Assembly: GCA_028279885.1 (NCBI GenBank)
Contig: JANQMX010000064.1
Location: 117,695-181,694, forward strand
Direction of reading: 5' to 3'
DNA length: 64,000 bases
From: Rhodovibrionaceae bacterium
GTDB taxonomy: Bacteria; Pseudomonadota; Alphaproteobacteria; Kiloniellales; DSM-21159
A program made the position numbers and the translations under genes. The first letter of the stretch is position 1; the number at the start of each line of letters is the position of its first letter. Positions 37,309 through 46,443 of the stretch are shown piece after piece. The notes beneath the pieces were generated by a model. It made no database searches. It was not told the origin of the DNA and was given only the letters and a program-made list of their open reading frames with translations.

Positions 37309-38202
37309 ATGCCAAGACCTTTGACCGTATTGCGCTCAGCCGTCCTTGCCATAGGGACGGGTGTGGCGCTTTCCCTCGCCGTGGCGGGAGGTGCCTTAGC
37401 ATCGGACTACGCCAACGCGCACCTGCTGATCGAAACCGCTCAGCTTTCCGAACGGCTGGACGAAGAGAACCTGCGCATCATCGACGTGCGCTCGGCCGCC
37501 GACTACGCCAAAGGGCACATTCCGGGCGCCGTGCGGCTGGGTGCCGACGACGTGATCGATCCGGATGCGCCCATCGCCGGTCATCTCCGCTCGCCGGAGG
37601 CCATGGCCCAACGCCTCGGCGTGCTCGGCATCGACAAGGACACCTTCGTGGTGCTCTACGACGACAAAGGCGGCTTCCACGCCTCGCGCCTCTTTTGGAT
37701 GCTGGAGCATTTCGGCCACAGCAAGGTCGCGCTGCTCAACGGCGGCATTCCGAAGTGGCTGGACGAGAACCGCGAGATCAGCACGAAGGCAGCGATGGTG
37801 AAACGCAAACGCTTCGTGGTGAACCTCGTGCCGCGCCGTTCGGCCAGTGCCGACTGGCTGCTCGAGCGTCGTGACGACCCGAACACGGTGGTGGTCGACG
37901 TGCGACCGACCAAGCTCCACAAGGCGGGCCACATTCCTTGGGCACGCAGCATCCCCTGGAAGCAGAATCTGACCGATCAGGGCACGCTGAAGTCGGCTGA
38001 GGAGCTGCTGGCTCATTTCGCTGCCCACGGTGTGACGTCCGACAAGAACGTCGCGGTCCACTGCCAGGACGGCAAGGCGTCGGCCCACAGCTACTTCACC
38101 TTGCGACTGCTCGGTTTCTCGCAGATCCGGAGCTACGACCGCTCTTGGGCCGAATGGGGTACGGCGGACGACCTACCGAAGGCTTCCGGCATCGCCGGCT
38201 AA
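37309..38202 (+). CDS. Exported two-domain rhodanese / sulfurtransferase
   Basis: A 297-aa thiosulfate or mercaptopyruvate sulfurtransferase with a signal peptide (about 1-32, ending ALASD). The N-terminal inactive rhodanese module has NLRIIDVRSAADYAKGHIPGA; the C-terminal module has TVVVDVRPTKLHKAGHIPWA and the active-site Cys in VHCQDGKASAH. The loop after Cys differs from the classical CRxGVT and CGxGVTA forms, so substrate choice is open. Periplasmic location is inferred from the signal. It precedes a methyltransferase gene by 74 nt. Confidence 0.88.
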   Translation: MPRPLTVLRSAVLAIGTGVALSLAVAGGALASDYANAHLLIETAQLSERLDEENLRIIDVRSAADYAKGHIPGAVRLGADDVIDPDAPIAGHLRSPEAMAQRLGVLGIDKDTFVVLYDDKGGFHASRLFWMLEHFGHSKVALLNGGIPKWLDENREISTKAAMVKRKRFVVNLVPRRSASADWLLERRDDPNTVVVDVRPTKLHKAGHIPWARSIPWKQNLTDQGTLKSAEELLAHFAAHGVTSDKNVAVHCQDGKASAHSYFTLRLLGFSQIRSYDRSWAEWGTADDLPKASGIAG

Positions 38203-38276
38203 GCCAAGCCAGGCCATCGCTCAGGGCTCCCGCGGCCTTGGGCGATGGCTGGCTCTTCACAACTGGAATTGACGTT

Positions 38277-39101
38277 ATGAACATGATGCAAAACCCGCTG
38301 CGGATGAAGGCGGCCGCTACCTACGATGCAGCCGCCGACCGCTTCGATGCCGAGCCGCTCGGCTTCTGGGCGCGCCATGGCGAATGGGCCATCAGACGCC
38401 TCAAGCTCAGGCCCAAGGCCTGGGTGCTCGACGTCGGCTGCGGCACCGGCGCCTCCGCCCTGCCTGCCGCCGCTGCAGTCGGCTTGGACGGGCAAGTCAT
38501 CGGCATCGACGTGGCCGACAAGATGCTGGCCGTGGCTCGTGTCAAGGCCGCGGCGCAGGGTCTCTATAACACCCACTTCGAGCAGGCCGACATGACGGCC
38601 ATGGCCTATGACGATGAAACCTTCGATGCCGTGGTCAGCGTATTCTCGATCTTCTTCGTGCCCGACATGGAGAGTCAGGCCAAGGCGCTTTGGCGCTTGG
38701 TGCGTCCGGGCGGTCAGTTGGCCGTGACGGTCTGGGGACCGGATGCTTTCCAGCCCTTGGCGCGGTTCTTTGCCGATGAGCTCCGGCGCGTCCGGCCTGA
38801 TGCGCAAGAGCTGGTACGCCCCTGGGAGAGGCTGACGCAGCCGGAGAACCTGCGTGCTTTGCTGCGTAAGGCGGGTGCGCCAGAGGCGGCCATCGAAACG
38901 GCCCGCGACCAACAAACGCTTGAGCGGCCGGAGGACGCCTGGACCCTGATCATGGGGTCCGGCTACCGCTGGGAGGTCGAGCAGCTCGCGATGGAGAAGC
39001 GTGCCGTTCTGAAAGAGGCCTTGCTGCGGCGTGTCGCCGAGGCGGGAGTCGACAAGGTCGAAACCTCGGCCTTGCACGCCGTGGCCCGCAAGCCGCGGTA
39101 G
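38277..39101 (+). CDS. Class I SAM-dependent methyltransferase
   Basis: A 274-aa methyltransferase of the UbiE/COQ5-like type. Motif I is VLDVGCGTGASALPAA, followed by IGIDVADKMLAVAR, the acidic FEQADMTAMAYDDETFDAVVS strand and VRPGGQLAVTVWGPD. The start MNMMQNP is chosen because the preceding frame is inside the sulfurtransferase gene; its ribosome site is weak. Substrate unknown. The tight spacing to the sulfurtransferase suggests one transcript, possibly for a sulfur or thiol metabolite, but this is inference. Confidence 0.85.
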   Translation: MNMMQNPLRMKAAATYDAAADRFDAEPLGFWARHGEWAIRRLKLRPKAWVLDVGCGTGASALPAAAAVGLDGQVIGIDVADKMLAVARVKAAAQGLYNTHFEQADMTAMAYDDETFDAVVSVFSIFFVPDMESQAKALWRLVRPGGQLAVTVWGPDAFQPLARFFADELRRVRPDAQELVRPWERLTQPENLRALLRKAGAPEAAIETARDQQTLERPEDAWTLIMGSGYRWEVEQLAMEKRAVLKEALLRRVAEAGVDKVETSALHAVARKPR

Positions 39102-39171
39102 CCCGGAGTGATCGCCGGCCCGGCTGCGCCTTTGCGGAGCCGGGCCCGATCGCTTGTTTCAAAGGGACACG

Positions 39172-39369
39172 TCAGCGTGCCCGCTTTTCGGTCGCGGCAG
39201 CCCGGATGCGTTTGGCTTGACGTTGGCCGGCGACGATCTCCATTTCGCGCAGCTGAGAAATCAGCACTTCGCGTTGCTCCGGCGTCGCGCGGTGCACCAT
39301 CTCGATGATCTGCCGAATGGCGCGTAGCCGCTCCGGCCGCAAGGCCTCCTGCCGCGCACTCTCAATCAC
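39172..39369 (-). CDS. Small conserved-looking hydrophilic protein
   Basis: A 65-aa helical, charged protein starting at GTG 39369, which has a GGGAGG ribosome site 8 nt upstream (rare for a chance frame). Sequence shows ERLRAIRQIIEMVHRATPEQ and REVLISQLREMEIVAGQRQA, two amphipathic helices. The longer frame to 39414 starts at TTG without support. Function unknown; convergent with the methyltransferase 70 nt away. Confidence 0.55.
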   Translation of the reverse strand: MIESARQEALRPERLRAIRQIIEMVHRATPEQREVLISQLREMEIVAGQRQAKRIRAAATEKRAR

Positions 39370-39694
39370 CGTCCCAACCTCCCGATCCCCACGGCGTCCG
39401 AGGGGGTCCCGCAAGCCCTTGGGCTGTTCAGTCCTGAACGATCGCGCAAGCTAATCGCGAATTGCGGCAGGCTGTGGGTCGAAAAACACCTCTTCGGCTG
39501 TGCTGGTTATGCGACTGAAGAGCACGATGCGGGCGGGTTCCCTTGATCCATGTCTTTTCCCCACACTTGGCAGGGCAATAGCATTGCAATGGTTCTGCGA
39601 TGGTCATCGCCATGTTAAGGGAAAGGGCAGCCACCCCGGTCAGCGTCGGGAGCAGGGCTGCGCTCTGGGTTTCAAGGCGTTCTAAGAGGACGGA
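39370..39694. promoter_or_regulatory. Divergent intergenic region before the DUF5132 gene
   Basis: 325 bases with a 13-nt palindrome GCAAT-AGC-ATTGC near 39572-39584, followed by repeated CATTGCAATGG-type bases, a candidate operator for the metal-ATPase-linked genes. No coding sequence is supported here. Confidence 0.4.
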
Positions 39695-40000
39695 ATGGAC
39701 AGAAAGTTGATGATCGGCGCGGCGCTCGCCGTCGGCGCGCTGATGGTTGTGCCCGGTGTGGCAGCCGCCGTTGCGCGGGCGGCGCGACCGGCGGTGAAGG
39801 CTGCGATCAAGGCCTCGGTCATCGGCTATCGCGAGGTCCAGCGCGCCGGTATGGAGGTCTACGAGACCGCCGAGGACGCCTTGGCCGAAGTGCAGCACGA
39901 GCTGGCGGAAGGCGAGCGGGCCGGGACAGGTGCGTCGGGCGATGACGCAGGCGCCGGGCCGAATGGCAGCGGAAGCCGCGGGAACGACGGTCAGGCCTGA
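39695..40000 (+). CDS. DUF5132-like small membrane-anchored protein
   Basis: A 101-aa protein with one N-terminal hydrophobic segment (LMIGAALAVGALMVVPGVAAAV), a basic helix (ARAARPAVKAAIKASVIGY), an acidic helix (EDALAEVQHELAEGE) and a low-complexity Gly/Ala/Asp tail. This matches the DUF5132 type often found beside heavy-metal P-type ATPases and HMA2 proteins (recalled). It ends 10 nt before the HMA2-like gene on the same strand. A role in the same envelope process as the nearby ATPase is inferred. Function unknown. Confidence 0.65.
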   Translation: MDRKLMIGAALAVGALMVVPGVAAAVARAARPAVKAAIKASVIGYREVQRAGMEVYETAEDALAEVQHELAEGERAGTGASGDDAGAGPNGSGSRGNDGQA

Positions 40001-40010
40001 GGACACCTCC

Positions 40011-40466
40011 ATGGCGCAAGCGCTTCATGTCGTCCACCAGTTGCCCGGACGGGTGCGGCTGCGGACGAGCGGCGAGGCTCTGACGGCTGACGAGCTCACG
40101 CGCCTGACAGAGGCGATCGCACGGCTGCCTGGCGTCATCGCCTGCGTCGGGCGGTTGGTGACGGGCAGCCTCATCGTCGAGCACGAGGGGGACTTTTCCG
40201 CCCTTGCCGATCAGGCGGCTTCCCAGGGGCTCTTCGAGCTTGCCGAGGCGCCCGAGCCAAAGCCGGTGGGCCTGATCGCCGAAGAGGGACTCACCTATGC
40301 GGACCTGCGGCTGCGCGAGCTCTCCAATGGCCAGTTCGACCTGCGCTCTACGCTGGGAACACTGCTGATTGGGCTGGCCGTTCTGCAGCTTGCCCGCGGG
40401 CAGATCGTCGGTCCGGCCATGACGCTGCTGCTGCAGTCGCTCGATCTCCTGACCCGGAGCCGCTAG
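40011..40466 (+). CDS. HMA2-domain-like protein
   Basis: A 151-aa protein whose N-terminal part (HVVHQLPGRVRLRTSGEALTADE, GVIACVGRLVTGSLIVEHEG) resembles the HMA_2 (ferredoxin-fold, heavy-metal-associated type 2) domain, without the CxxC of copper HMA domains. The C-terminal part has two hydrophobic stretches (TLLIGLAVLQLARG, GPAMTLLLQSLDLL). The start MAQALH at 40011 has GAGGA 8 nt upstream. Its stop overlaps the stop region of the convergent MetK-like gene by 4 nt. A partner of the P-type ATPase is inferred. Confidence 0.7.
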   Translation: MAQALHVVHQLPGRVRLRTSGEALTADELTRLTEAIARLPGVIACVGRLVTGSLIVEHEGDFSALADQAASQGLFELAEAPEPKPVGLIAEEGLTYADLRLRELSNGQFDLRSTLGTLLIGLAVLQLARGQIVGPAMTLLLQSLDLLTRSR

Positions 40467-41662
40467 CCAGCGGCGTCCTTCAGTGCCGCCGCCTGTTCGG
40501 TTCCTTCCCAGGGCGCCTCCAACTCCTCGCGGCCAAACTGCCCATAGTAGGCCAGCCGTTCGAAGAAATGGCCGCCGTGGCGGCTGGAGAGCCCCCAGAG
40601 ACCGAGGTCGCGGGCAATCGCGCCGACGCGGAAATCGAAGACTTGGCGCAAGGCCTCGGCGATGCGGGCGTCGTCGACCTGGCCGCTGCCGAAGCAGTCG
40701 GCTTCCAGGCTGATCGGCGCGCTGCGACCGATGGCATAGCTGAGCTGCACCTCGCATTCCTCGGCGAGGCCGGCTGCCACCACGGTTTTGGCGGCCCAGC
40801 GCGCGGCGTAGCTGGCCGTGCGGTCGATGCGAGACGGCCCCTTGCCGCAGAGCGCGGCACCGCTTTGCCGCACAAATCCGCCATAGCCGTCGATGCCGGG
40901 TTTGCGGCCGGTCAGTCCGGCGTGGCCGCTCGGCCCGCCTTCGCCCTGACCTTCCTGCGGGTTGACCAGGATCGTCGTGTCCTGGTCCGGCTGCAGGGGG
41001 GCGTCCTTGAACAGCGGTGCGATGACAAGCTCCCGAATGTCCTCTTCCAGGCGTTCGTGGTTGGGCAGTCGGTCGGGCCAGAGGCCGGTGGTCACGGTGA
41101 CGGCATCGATGCGGACCGGCTGCCGGTCGCGGTAGGCGACCAGCACCTGGCTCTGCCCGTCCGGTGAGAGATAATCCAGCGTGCCGTCTTCCCGCGCTTC
41201 GTCGAGCCGGCGTGCCAAGCCGTGGGCCAGCACGATCGGCAGCGGCATCAGGGTCGGGGTCTGCCGGCAGGCATAGCCGAAGACGGTCACCTGGTGGCCG
41301 GCGCCCAGCGTGTCGAGCGCTTCTTCGCTCAGGCTGTCGAGTTGCAGCCAACGGGCGTCGCTTTCCGGCAACTGGGACAGCGAGGTCATGACCGTGCAGT
41401 TGTCGATCTGGAAGCTGCCGCGGGTGTAGCCGGCCGAGCGGATGACCCGGCGCGCGAGGTTGCCGAGGTCGAGTGGCGGCTCGTCGCGGAACTGGGCGGC
41501 GAGAAAGACGATGCCGCTGGCGATGGCGCATTCCGCATTGACGAAGGGCTGCGGGGCGTCCGAGGCGAGAAAGGCATCGACGACGGCGTCGCTGATGCGG
41601 TCGCAGAGCTTGTCCGGGTGACCGGCGGTCACCGATTCGGAGCTGAGGACGAAGTCTTTCAT
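40463..41662 (-). CDS. Divergent S-adenosylmethionine synthetase paralogue
   Basis: A 399-aa MetK homologue alignable with E. coli MetK over its full length. Kept: GHPDK (His15, Asp17), GLTGRK (Arg253, Lys254), Lys274 and Asp280. Changed relative to E. coli numbering as I recall it: Asp118 to His123 (GAGHQ), Asp238 to His247 (GGPSGH), Lys165 to Gln170 and Glu55 to Gln57, all positions that line the methionine/ATP site. Thus an altered or lost SAM-forming activity is possible. Its start overlaps the P-type ATPase stop (ATGA), so the two are coupled. A housekeeping metK is not in this window, so I leave the symbol empty. Confidence 0.85.
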   Translation of the reverse strand: MKDFVLSSESVTAGHPDKLCDRISDAVVDAFLASDAPQPFVNAECAIASGIVFLAAQFRDEPPLDLGNLARRVIRSAGYTRGSFQIDNCTVMTSLSQLPESDARWLQLDSLSEEALDTLGAGHQVTVFGYACRQTPTLMPLPIVLAHGLARRLDEAREDGTLDYLSPDGQSQVLVAYRDRQPVRIDAVTVTTGLWPDRLPNHERLEEDIRELVIAPLFKDAPLQPDQDTTILVNPQEGQGEGGPSGHAGLTGRKPGIDGYGGFVRQSGAALCGKGPSRIDRTASYAARWAAKTVVAAGLAEECEVQLSYAIGRSAPISLEADCFGSGQVDDARIAEALRQVFDFRVGAIARDLGLWGLSSRHGGHFFERLAYYGQFGREELEAPWEGTEQAAALKDAAG

Positions 41663-44600
41663 GGGGCCTGCTCTTCCTTGCGCCGACTGCGATCGGCAAG
41701 GCTGTGGCGCACTTCCGTGACGACGAAGGGGGTGGCGGCGGCCAGCAGGGAGACGACGAGATCCCGCCGCGGCATGGGGCCGAGACCGAGCACGCGGCCG
41801 AGCCGCCCGAAGGCGAAGGGCAGAACCTGAAGGGCCAAGGCGCCGGCCAGGGTCAGGTCAAGATTGCGGTTGGCGAAGAGCGCGGTCAGGAAGGGCTTGT
41901 CTCGGACGGGCTTCTGGCAGGTCAGCGCGTAGAGCAATTGGCCAAGTGCCAAGCTGACGAACGTCATCGCCCGAGTGGTCGGGCCGGGGCCGTGGCGCCT
42001 CAGCCCATAGAAGTGGGCGGCCAGCGACGCGACGGCGATGAGGCTGGCGTCGGTGCCCATCTCGCGCAGGTCCTTGCGGCCGATCACGCCCTCGCGCGCC
42101 GAATGGCCGGGTCCCTCCATGGTGCTGCGGCTGGGTGGCGCCAGCGACAGGCCAAGTCCGGGCAGCACGTCGGTCACGAGATTGAGCCAGAGCAGCTCCA
42201 TGGGCGTTTCCAGCTCATCCGGGCCGTGCAGGGCCTCCACCATGCCGACAAGGATTTCGCTGACGTTCGTCGAGATGATGAACTTCAGGGAGCGATGCAT
42301 GTTCTCGTAGATGTCGCGCCCTTGGCCGATGGCGCCGATCAGGCTTTCCAAGTCGTCGCGTTCGATGACCACATTGGCCACGTCGCGCGCCAGGTTGGTG
42401 CCTTCCTCGCCCATGGCGATGGCCACGTTGGCCGCTTTCAAGGCCGGTCCGTCGTTGATGCCGTCTCCGGTCATGGCGACCACGGTGCCGTCGGCCTGCA
42501 GGGCTTGGACGATGGCCAGCTTCTGGTCGGGCGTAACCCGGGCGAAGACCTGCGCGCGGCGCGCCAGGCCCTGTAGAGCCTCTTGCGGCAGGCGGCCGAT
42601 ATCCGCCGAGTCGAGCAGCTCGATGGGCGCGCCTTGTGCCAAGTCCAGCTCCCGCGCCAGGCCGTAGGCCGTAGCGCCCTGGTCGCCGGTGATCATCACC
42701 GTGCGGATGCCGGCCCGATGCAGTGCCTTGATCAGCGGCTTGGCGCTTGGCCGCAACGGATCGCGCAGCCCGGCCAGGCCGAGCCAGACCAGGCCCGGCA
42801 GGTGACCGTCCTCGCGCGGTGCGCCAAAGCCTCGCGCAAAGCCGAGCACGCGCGCCGGGCGGGCGGCCAGATGGTCGTTGAGCGCCAGGATGGCTTCCTT
42901 ATCCTGCTCGGTCAGGGGGTGGATCTGCCCGTCGATCTGCCGATGCTCGCAAAGCTGCAGCAGCTCGTCCGGGCTGCCTTTGACGGCGATCAGCGGCTCG
43001 TTTTGGCCTGGCTCCCGGTGGAAGGTCGCCATGTAACGCCGGGTCTCGTGTCGCTCGAAGGTGTGCAGGCGCGGCATGTCGGCGCGCAGCCCGGCGCCGT
43101 CCACTCCTTGGTCGATGGCGAAGTCCTGCAGGGCTCGTTCCGTCGCCGAGGAGCCGTCCACCAACTGGCGGCCGTCGACCACGGTGATTGCCGCGTCGTT
43201 GCACAGCACGGCGACCTTGAGCAGCGCCTGCAGGTCGGGGCCGCTCGGTAGGTTCGATGTCTCGCCTTCCAGCTCCATCGGCGCATCGACGCAGCCGGCG
43301 GTAGCGCAGGCGACGATGCGCATGCGGTTCTCGGTCAGGGTGCCGGTCTTGTCGAGGCAGAGAGTCTCGATGGCGCCGAGGGACTCGACGGCGTTGAGCT
43401 CACGCACCAGCACGCCGCGGTGGCTCAGGCGCTTGAGGCCCAAGGCCAAGGTCGTGGTGGCAACGGTCGGCAGGCCTTCCGGCACCGCGGCGACGGCCAG
43501 AGCCAGGGCGTCCTTCAGCATCGGCAGGGCGGGATAGCCGCGCAGCAGTCCGATTCCCATAAAGAGGCCGCAGGCGGCCAGGCTGCCGAACGCCAGCTTG
43601 CGGCCGAGTTGATCGAGATCCTGCTCGATCGGTGTCGGTGGCCGCATCGTGTCCATGGAGAGCCGCTGCACCTGGGCCAGCACGCTGCCGCTGCCGGTGG
43701 CGGTCGCCACAACGACAGCCTTGCCGCTGGTCACCAGAGTGCCGGCGTGCAGCATGTTGGTGCGGCCGCCAAGCGGCGTGTCAGGCTCGAACAGGGCCTG
43801 CGGCTGTTTGCCGACGGGAACGCTCTCTCCGGTGAGAGCCGACTCGTCGACGCTGAGGTTGCGTGCCTCAAGCAGCCGGGCATCGGTCGGCACGTACAAA
43901 CCGGGGTGCAGCACATAGATGTCGCCGGGGACGAGATCTGCAGTGGGCAGCGGGCGGTCCTCGCCGTCGCGCCGGGTGAGCGTCTCTTGCGGTCCCTCCT
44001 GCATCAGGCTGGCGATGGTGCGCTCGGCGCGCACTTCGGTGACGTAGCCGATCGCGGTGTTGGCGGCGACCACGACCAGCGTGGCGGCGGCATCGATCAG
44101 GCCGCCGGTCGCCGCCGAGACTACGGCCGAGACGACCAGGATACCGACCGGCAGGCTCGCCACCTGTTCTCGCAGCATCTCGAAAGAGGAGCGCCCCTTG
44201 CGCTCGGGCAGGCGGTTCGGCCCGTAGTGCAAGAGCCGGGCTTCCGCCTCCGCCAACGACAAGCCTTGTGCCGCCGCGACCTTGAAGTGCGCCAGCACTT
44301 CGTCGGTGCTCATGGCGTGCCAGGGGGGCATGTCGGCTTGCTGCAGCGCTTCGCCTGCCGCTGGTGATGCGGGGCGTGCGGCGGCTGAACGTGTCCCGGA
44401 TCGGGGTGCGGACAGCTCCTCTTCCGGCAGATCGAGATGTCGCCGGATGCTTGCGATCAGCTCGTCCAGGCCGAGCGCACCGCGGGTCTGTAGCAACAGC
44501 GTTCCCGTGCGCGGGTTGGCCGATGCGCTGGTCATCCCGTCGAGCTGCCGCAGCTCAATCAGCAGCGTGTCGGCCCGATCGCTGCGGTCGAGGATAGCGA

Positions 44601-44667
44601 AGACGCGCAGGCGGTAGCGGCCGGCGGCGGTGGCGCTCAGCGTCTCGATCTGGCTGTCGGTGGACAC
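41659..44667 (-). CDS. P2-type cation-transporting ATPase with N-terminal HMA-like region
   Basis: A 1002-aa P-type ATPase. Residues about 15-80 resemble an HMA2-type domain lacking CxxC; the rest is a typical cation pump with actuator motif TGES (279-282), phosphorylation site Asp439 in DKTGT, the class-P2 membrane motif PEGLP (396-400), and TGDGINDGPALK. No CPC metal motif of P1B pumps is seen, so Ca2+, Mg2+, Mn2+ or Na+/K+ are more likely than Cu. It probably starts at GTG 44667. The last bases overlap the MetK-like gene. It is divergent from the universal stress protein gene across 211 nt. Confidence 0.92.
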   Translation of the reverse strand: MSTDSQIETLSATAAGRYRLRVFAILDRSDRADTLLIELRQLDGMTSASANPRTGTLLLQTRGALGLDELIASIRRHLDLPEEELSAPRSGTRSAAARPASPAAGEALQQADMPPWHAMSTDEVLAHFKVAAAQGLSLAEAEARLLHYGPNRLPERKGRSSFEMLREQVASLPVGILVVSAVVSAATGGLIDAAATLVVVAANTAIGYVTEVRAERTIASLMQEGPQETLTRRDGEDRPLPTADLVPGDIYVLHPGLYVPTDARLLEARNLSVDESALTGESVPVGKQPQALFEPDTPLGGRTNMLHAGTLVTSGKAVVVATATGSGSVLAQVQRLSMDTMRPPTPIEQDLDQLGRKLAFGSLAACGLFMGIGLLRGYPALPMLKDALALAVAAVPEGLPTVATTTLALGLKRLSHRGVLVRELNAVESLGAIETLCLDKTGTLTENRMRIVACATAGCVDAPMELEGETSNLPSGPDLQALLKVAVLCNDAAITVVDGRQLVDGSSATERALQDFAIDQGVDGAGLRADMPRLHTFERHETRRYMATFHREPGQNEPLIAVKGSPDELLQLCEHRQIDGQIHPLTEQDKEAILALNDHLAARPARVLGFARGFGAPREDGHLPGLVWLGLAGLRDPLRPSAKPLIKALHRAGIRTVMITGDQGATAYGLARELDLAQGAPIELLDSADIGRLPQEALQGLARRAQVFARVTPDQKLAIVQALQADGTVVAMTGDGINDGPALKAANVAIAMGEEGTNLARDVANVVIERDDLESLIGAIGQGRDIYENMHRSLKFIISTNVSEILVGMVEALHGPDELETPMELLWLNLVTDVLPGLGLSLAPPSRSTMEGPGHSAREGVIGRKDLREMGTDASLIAVASLAAHFYGLRRHGPGPTTRAMTFVSLALGQLLYALTCQKPVRDKPFLTALFANRNLDLTLAGALALQVLPFAFGRLGRVLGLGPMPRRDLVVSLLAAATPFVVTEVRHSLADRSRRKEEQAP

Positions 44668-44878
44668 CTGGGTGGCGACCCTTCCTAAGGGGTTCGGATT
44701 TTGGGCACGCGCGGCCGGCGCCTTGCGGTGACACTATCCACGCGACGGGCCGGCCTTGCCGTTGATTTAGCTCAAGGCGTCGCCCCAACGCGCGGCTGAC
44801 TAATTGCGATCAGGCGACGGTGACCGGAGGTTGTCGGCGCCGTTTCGAACCACGTCCAAGCAATGTCGTTTCACGGCT

Positions 44879-45766
44879 GTGTCGATTAGAACGATCTTGG
44901 CGCCGATCAGCGGCCAGTACGATCCCGATGAAACGGGCTCGCAAGACGAGATCGTGCTGGAGACCGCATTCAATGTCGGCAGGACGTTCGACGCACACGT
45001 CGAGGTGCTCTGTATTGAATCCCAGCTGCCGCCATCGGGCAATCAGATTGCCGAGTGGCTGCCTGGGCTCGGCGCAGCCGAGCTGTTCGACGTCATCGAG
45101 GCGCAGAGCGAGAAGCGGCAGCAACGGGCGAACGCCTTGTTTCGGACCATGGCAGCGCGTTTCTCTGCACCGCAAGGTGGGCGGCCGGGAGCCAACGTCG
45201 GCTTCTCGGCGCGCTTCGTCGAACGGCTGGGAGAGCTGCATGAGTATGCGGCCCGCCGGGCCCGCGTCCATGATCTGGTGGTTGCCGGGACACCTCCTGC
45301 CGAAAGCGGCTCCTCGATATCGCCGTTGCTCCAAAGCCTCATCCGTGACAGCGGCCGGCCGGTCCTCATCGCGCCGCGCCATGCTTCGCTGGCTTTGGGC
45401 GGTGGGGCGGCTATCGCCTGGAACGGCACCACGGAAGCCTCTCGAGCGCTTGCCTTCTCGCTGGACTTCCTGCAGCGCGCAGAGAGCGTGACTGTGCTCA
45501 ACGTTGTCGAAGACGGCATGCCGGACCCGAGCGAAGGGGATGCCGTGGAATATTTGGCTTGGCATGGAATCCGATCACGGGCGAAGGTCCTCGATGCGGA
45601 CGGGCGCTCCGCTGGAGACGTGCTGTTGGCGGCTATGGAAGAGCTCGGCGCAGGCCTGTTGGCCATGGGCGGCTATACGCGCAGCAGCCTCGATCGTCTG
45701 TTTTATCGAGGGGCGACGCGAGCGGTGCTTCGCCGCGCCGAGGTTGGGGTCTTGATGGTCGATTAG
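44879..45766 (+). CDS. Tandem universal stress protein
   Basis: A 295-aa protein made of two UspA-like domains. The first ends near GRPVLIAPRH. The second begins GGAAIAWNGTTEASRALAFSLDFL and ends ALLAMGGYTRSSLDRLF-like sequence with a GAT-type ATP loop (RGATRAVLRRAEVGVLMVD). The start is GTG at 44879, with a weak ribosome site; the frame is open to 44804 but without support. It is divergent from the ATPase gene and upstream of the cytochrome gene, so it may respond to the same stress. Role inferred from family. Confidence 0.85.
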   Translation: MSIRTILAPISGQYDPDETGSQDEIVLETAFNVGRTFDAHVEVLCIESQLPPSGNQIAEWLPGLGAAELFDVIEAQSEKRQQRANALFRTMAARFSAPQGGRPGANVGFSARFVERLGELHEYAARRARVHDLVVAGTPPAESGSSISPLLQSLIRDSGRPVLIAPRHASLALGGGAAIAWNGTTEASRALAFSLDFLQRAESVTVLNVVEDGMPDPSEGDAVEYLAWHGIRSRAKVLDADGRSAGDVLLAAMEELGAGLLAMGGYTRSSLDRLFYRGATRAVLRRAEVGVLMVD

Positions 45767-45846
45767 TGTTTGCCGGTTACAGGTCTAGTCTTTGCCGGTT
45801 GGTGGTCGGACGGCGCAACTCGGGAATAGTGACAGGAAAGGACTTC

Positions 45847-46419
45847 ATGACACAGCGTACAGTGGGCTGCCCCTGCATCTTCCGGACGATCTATCTCGCC
45901 CTGGGCCTTCTTGCCGGCCTCGGCCTGGCGGCCAGCGTCCTGTCGGTGCCTGCGGAAGCCCAGACCGACCAAGACGATACGCGTGAAGAGGCGGTGGATG
46001 ACGCCGTACCGCATATCACCGGCCAAGCGGAGACCCCGCCCTATCTCCTGACCATTCCGGATGCCAAGCGCGGCCGGGCTCTCTTCGTCAGCAAGGGCTG
46101 CGTGGTCTGCCACTCCTTGAACGGAGTGGGCGGCCAGGTCGGTCCACCGCTCGACCCCGACCCCTATCAGACCTACGTCGACCCGCTGGAGTTCGTTGCC
46201 GGCATGTGGCGCGGCGCCACGGCGATGATCGTGCTGCAGGAGATGGAGCTGGGCTACCAGATCGACCTCACCGGCGACGACATCGCCCATATCGCTGGCT
46301 TTCTGCACAACTGGGACGAAGTGCAGGACTTCAACGAGAATGACGTGCCCGAGTTCGTCCGCCGTTGGATGGACGAGGACGCCATCCAACGTTTGGAAGA
46401 GGGCTTGATCGACGAGTAA
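45847..46419 (+). CDS. Exported c-type cytochrome
   Basis: A 190-aa protein with a signal peptide (about 12-38, ending AEAQ) and one haem c site, CVVCH (Cys85, Cys88, His89), in GRALFVSKGCVVCHSLNGVGG. A single-haem cytochrome c domain follows; the sixth ligand is probably a downstream Met. The C-terminal 55 residues are very acidic. The ATG has an AGGAAAGGA ribosome site. It lies 80 nt after the stress-protein gene. Redox partner unknown. Confidence 0.88.
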   Translation: MTQRTVGCPCIFRTIYLALGLLAGLGLAASVLSVPAEAQTDQDDTREEAVDDAVPHITGQAETPPYLLTIPDAKRGRALFVSKGCVVCHSLNGVGGQVGPPLDPDPYQTYVDPLEFVAGMWRGATAMIVLQEMELGYQIDLTGDDIAHIAGFLHNWDEVQDFNENDVPEFVRRWMDEDAIQRLEEGLIDE

Positions 46420-46443
46420 AGCTTGCCCGCTCGTTCCGGCCGG

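Noticed and set aside
39819..41699. Minus-strand frame of about 626 codons over the HMA2/MetK-like region
   Set aside because: Arg/Pro-rich shadow of the MetK-like gene, with no family match.
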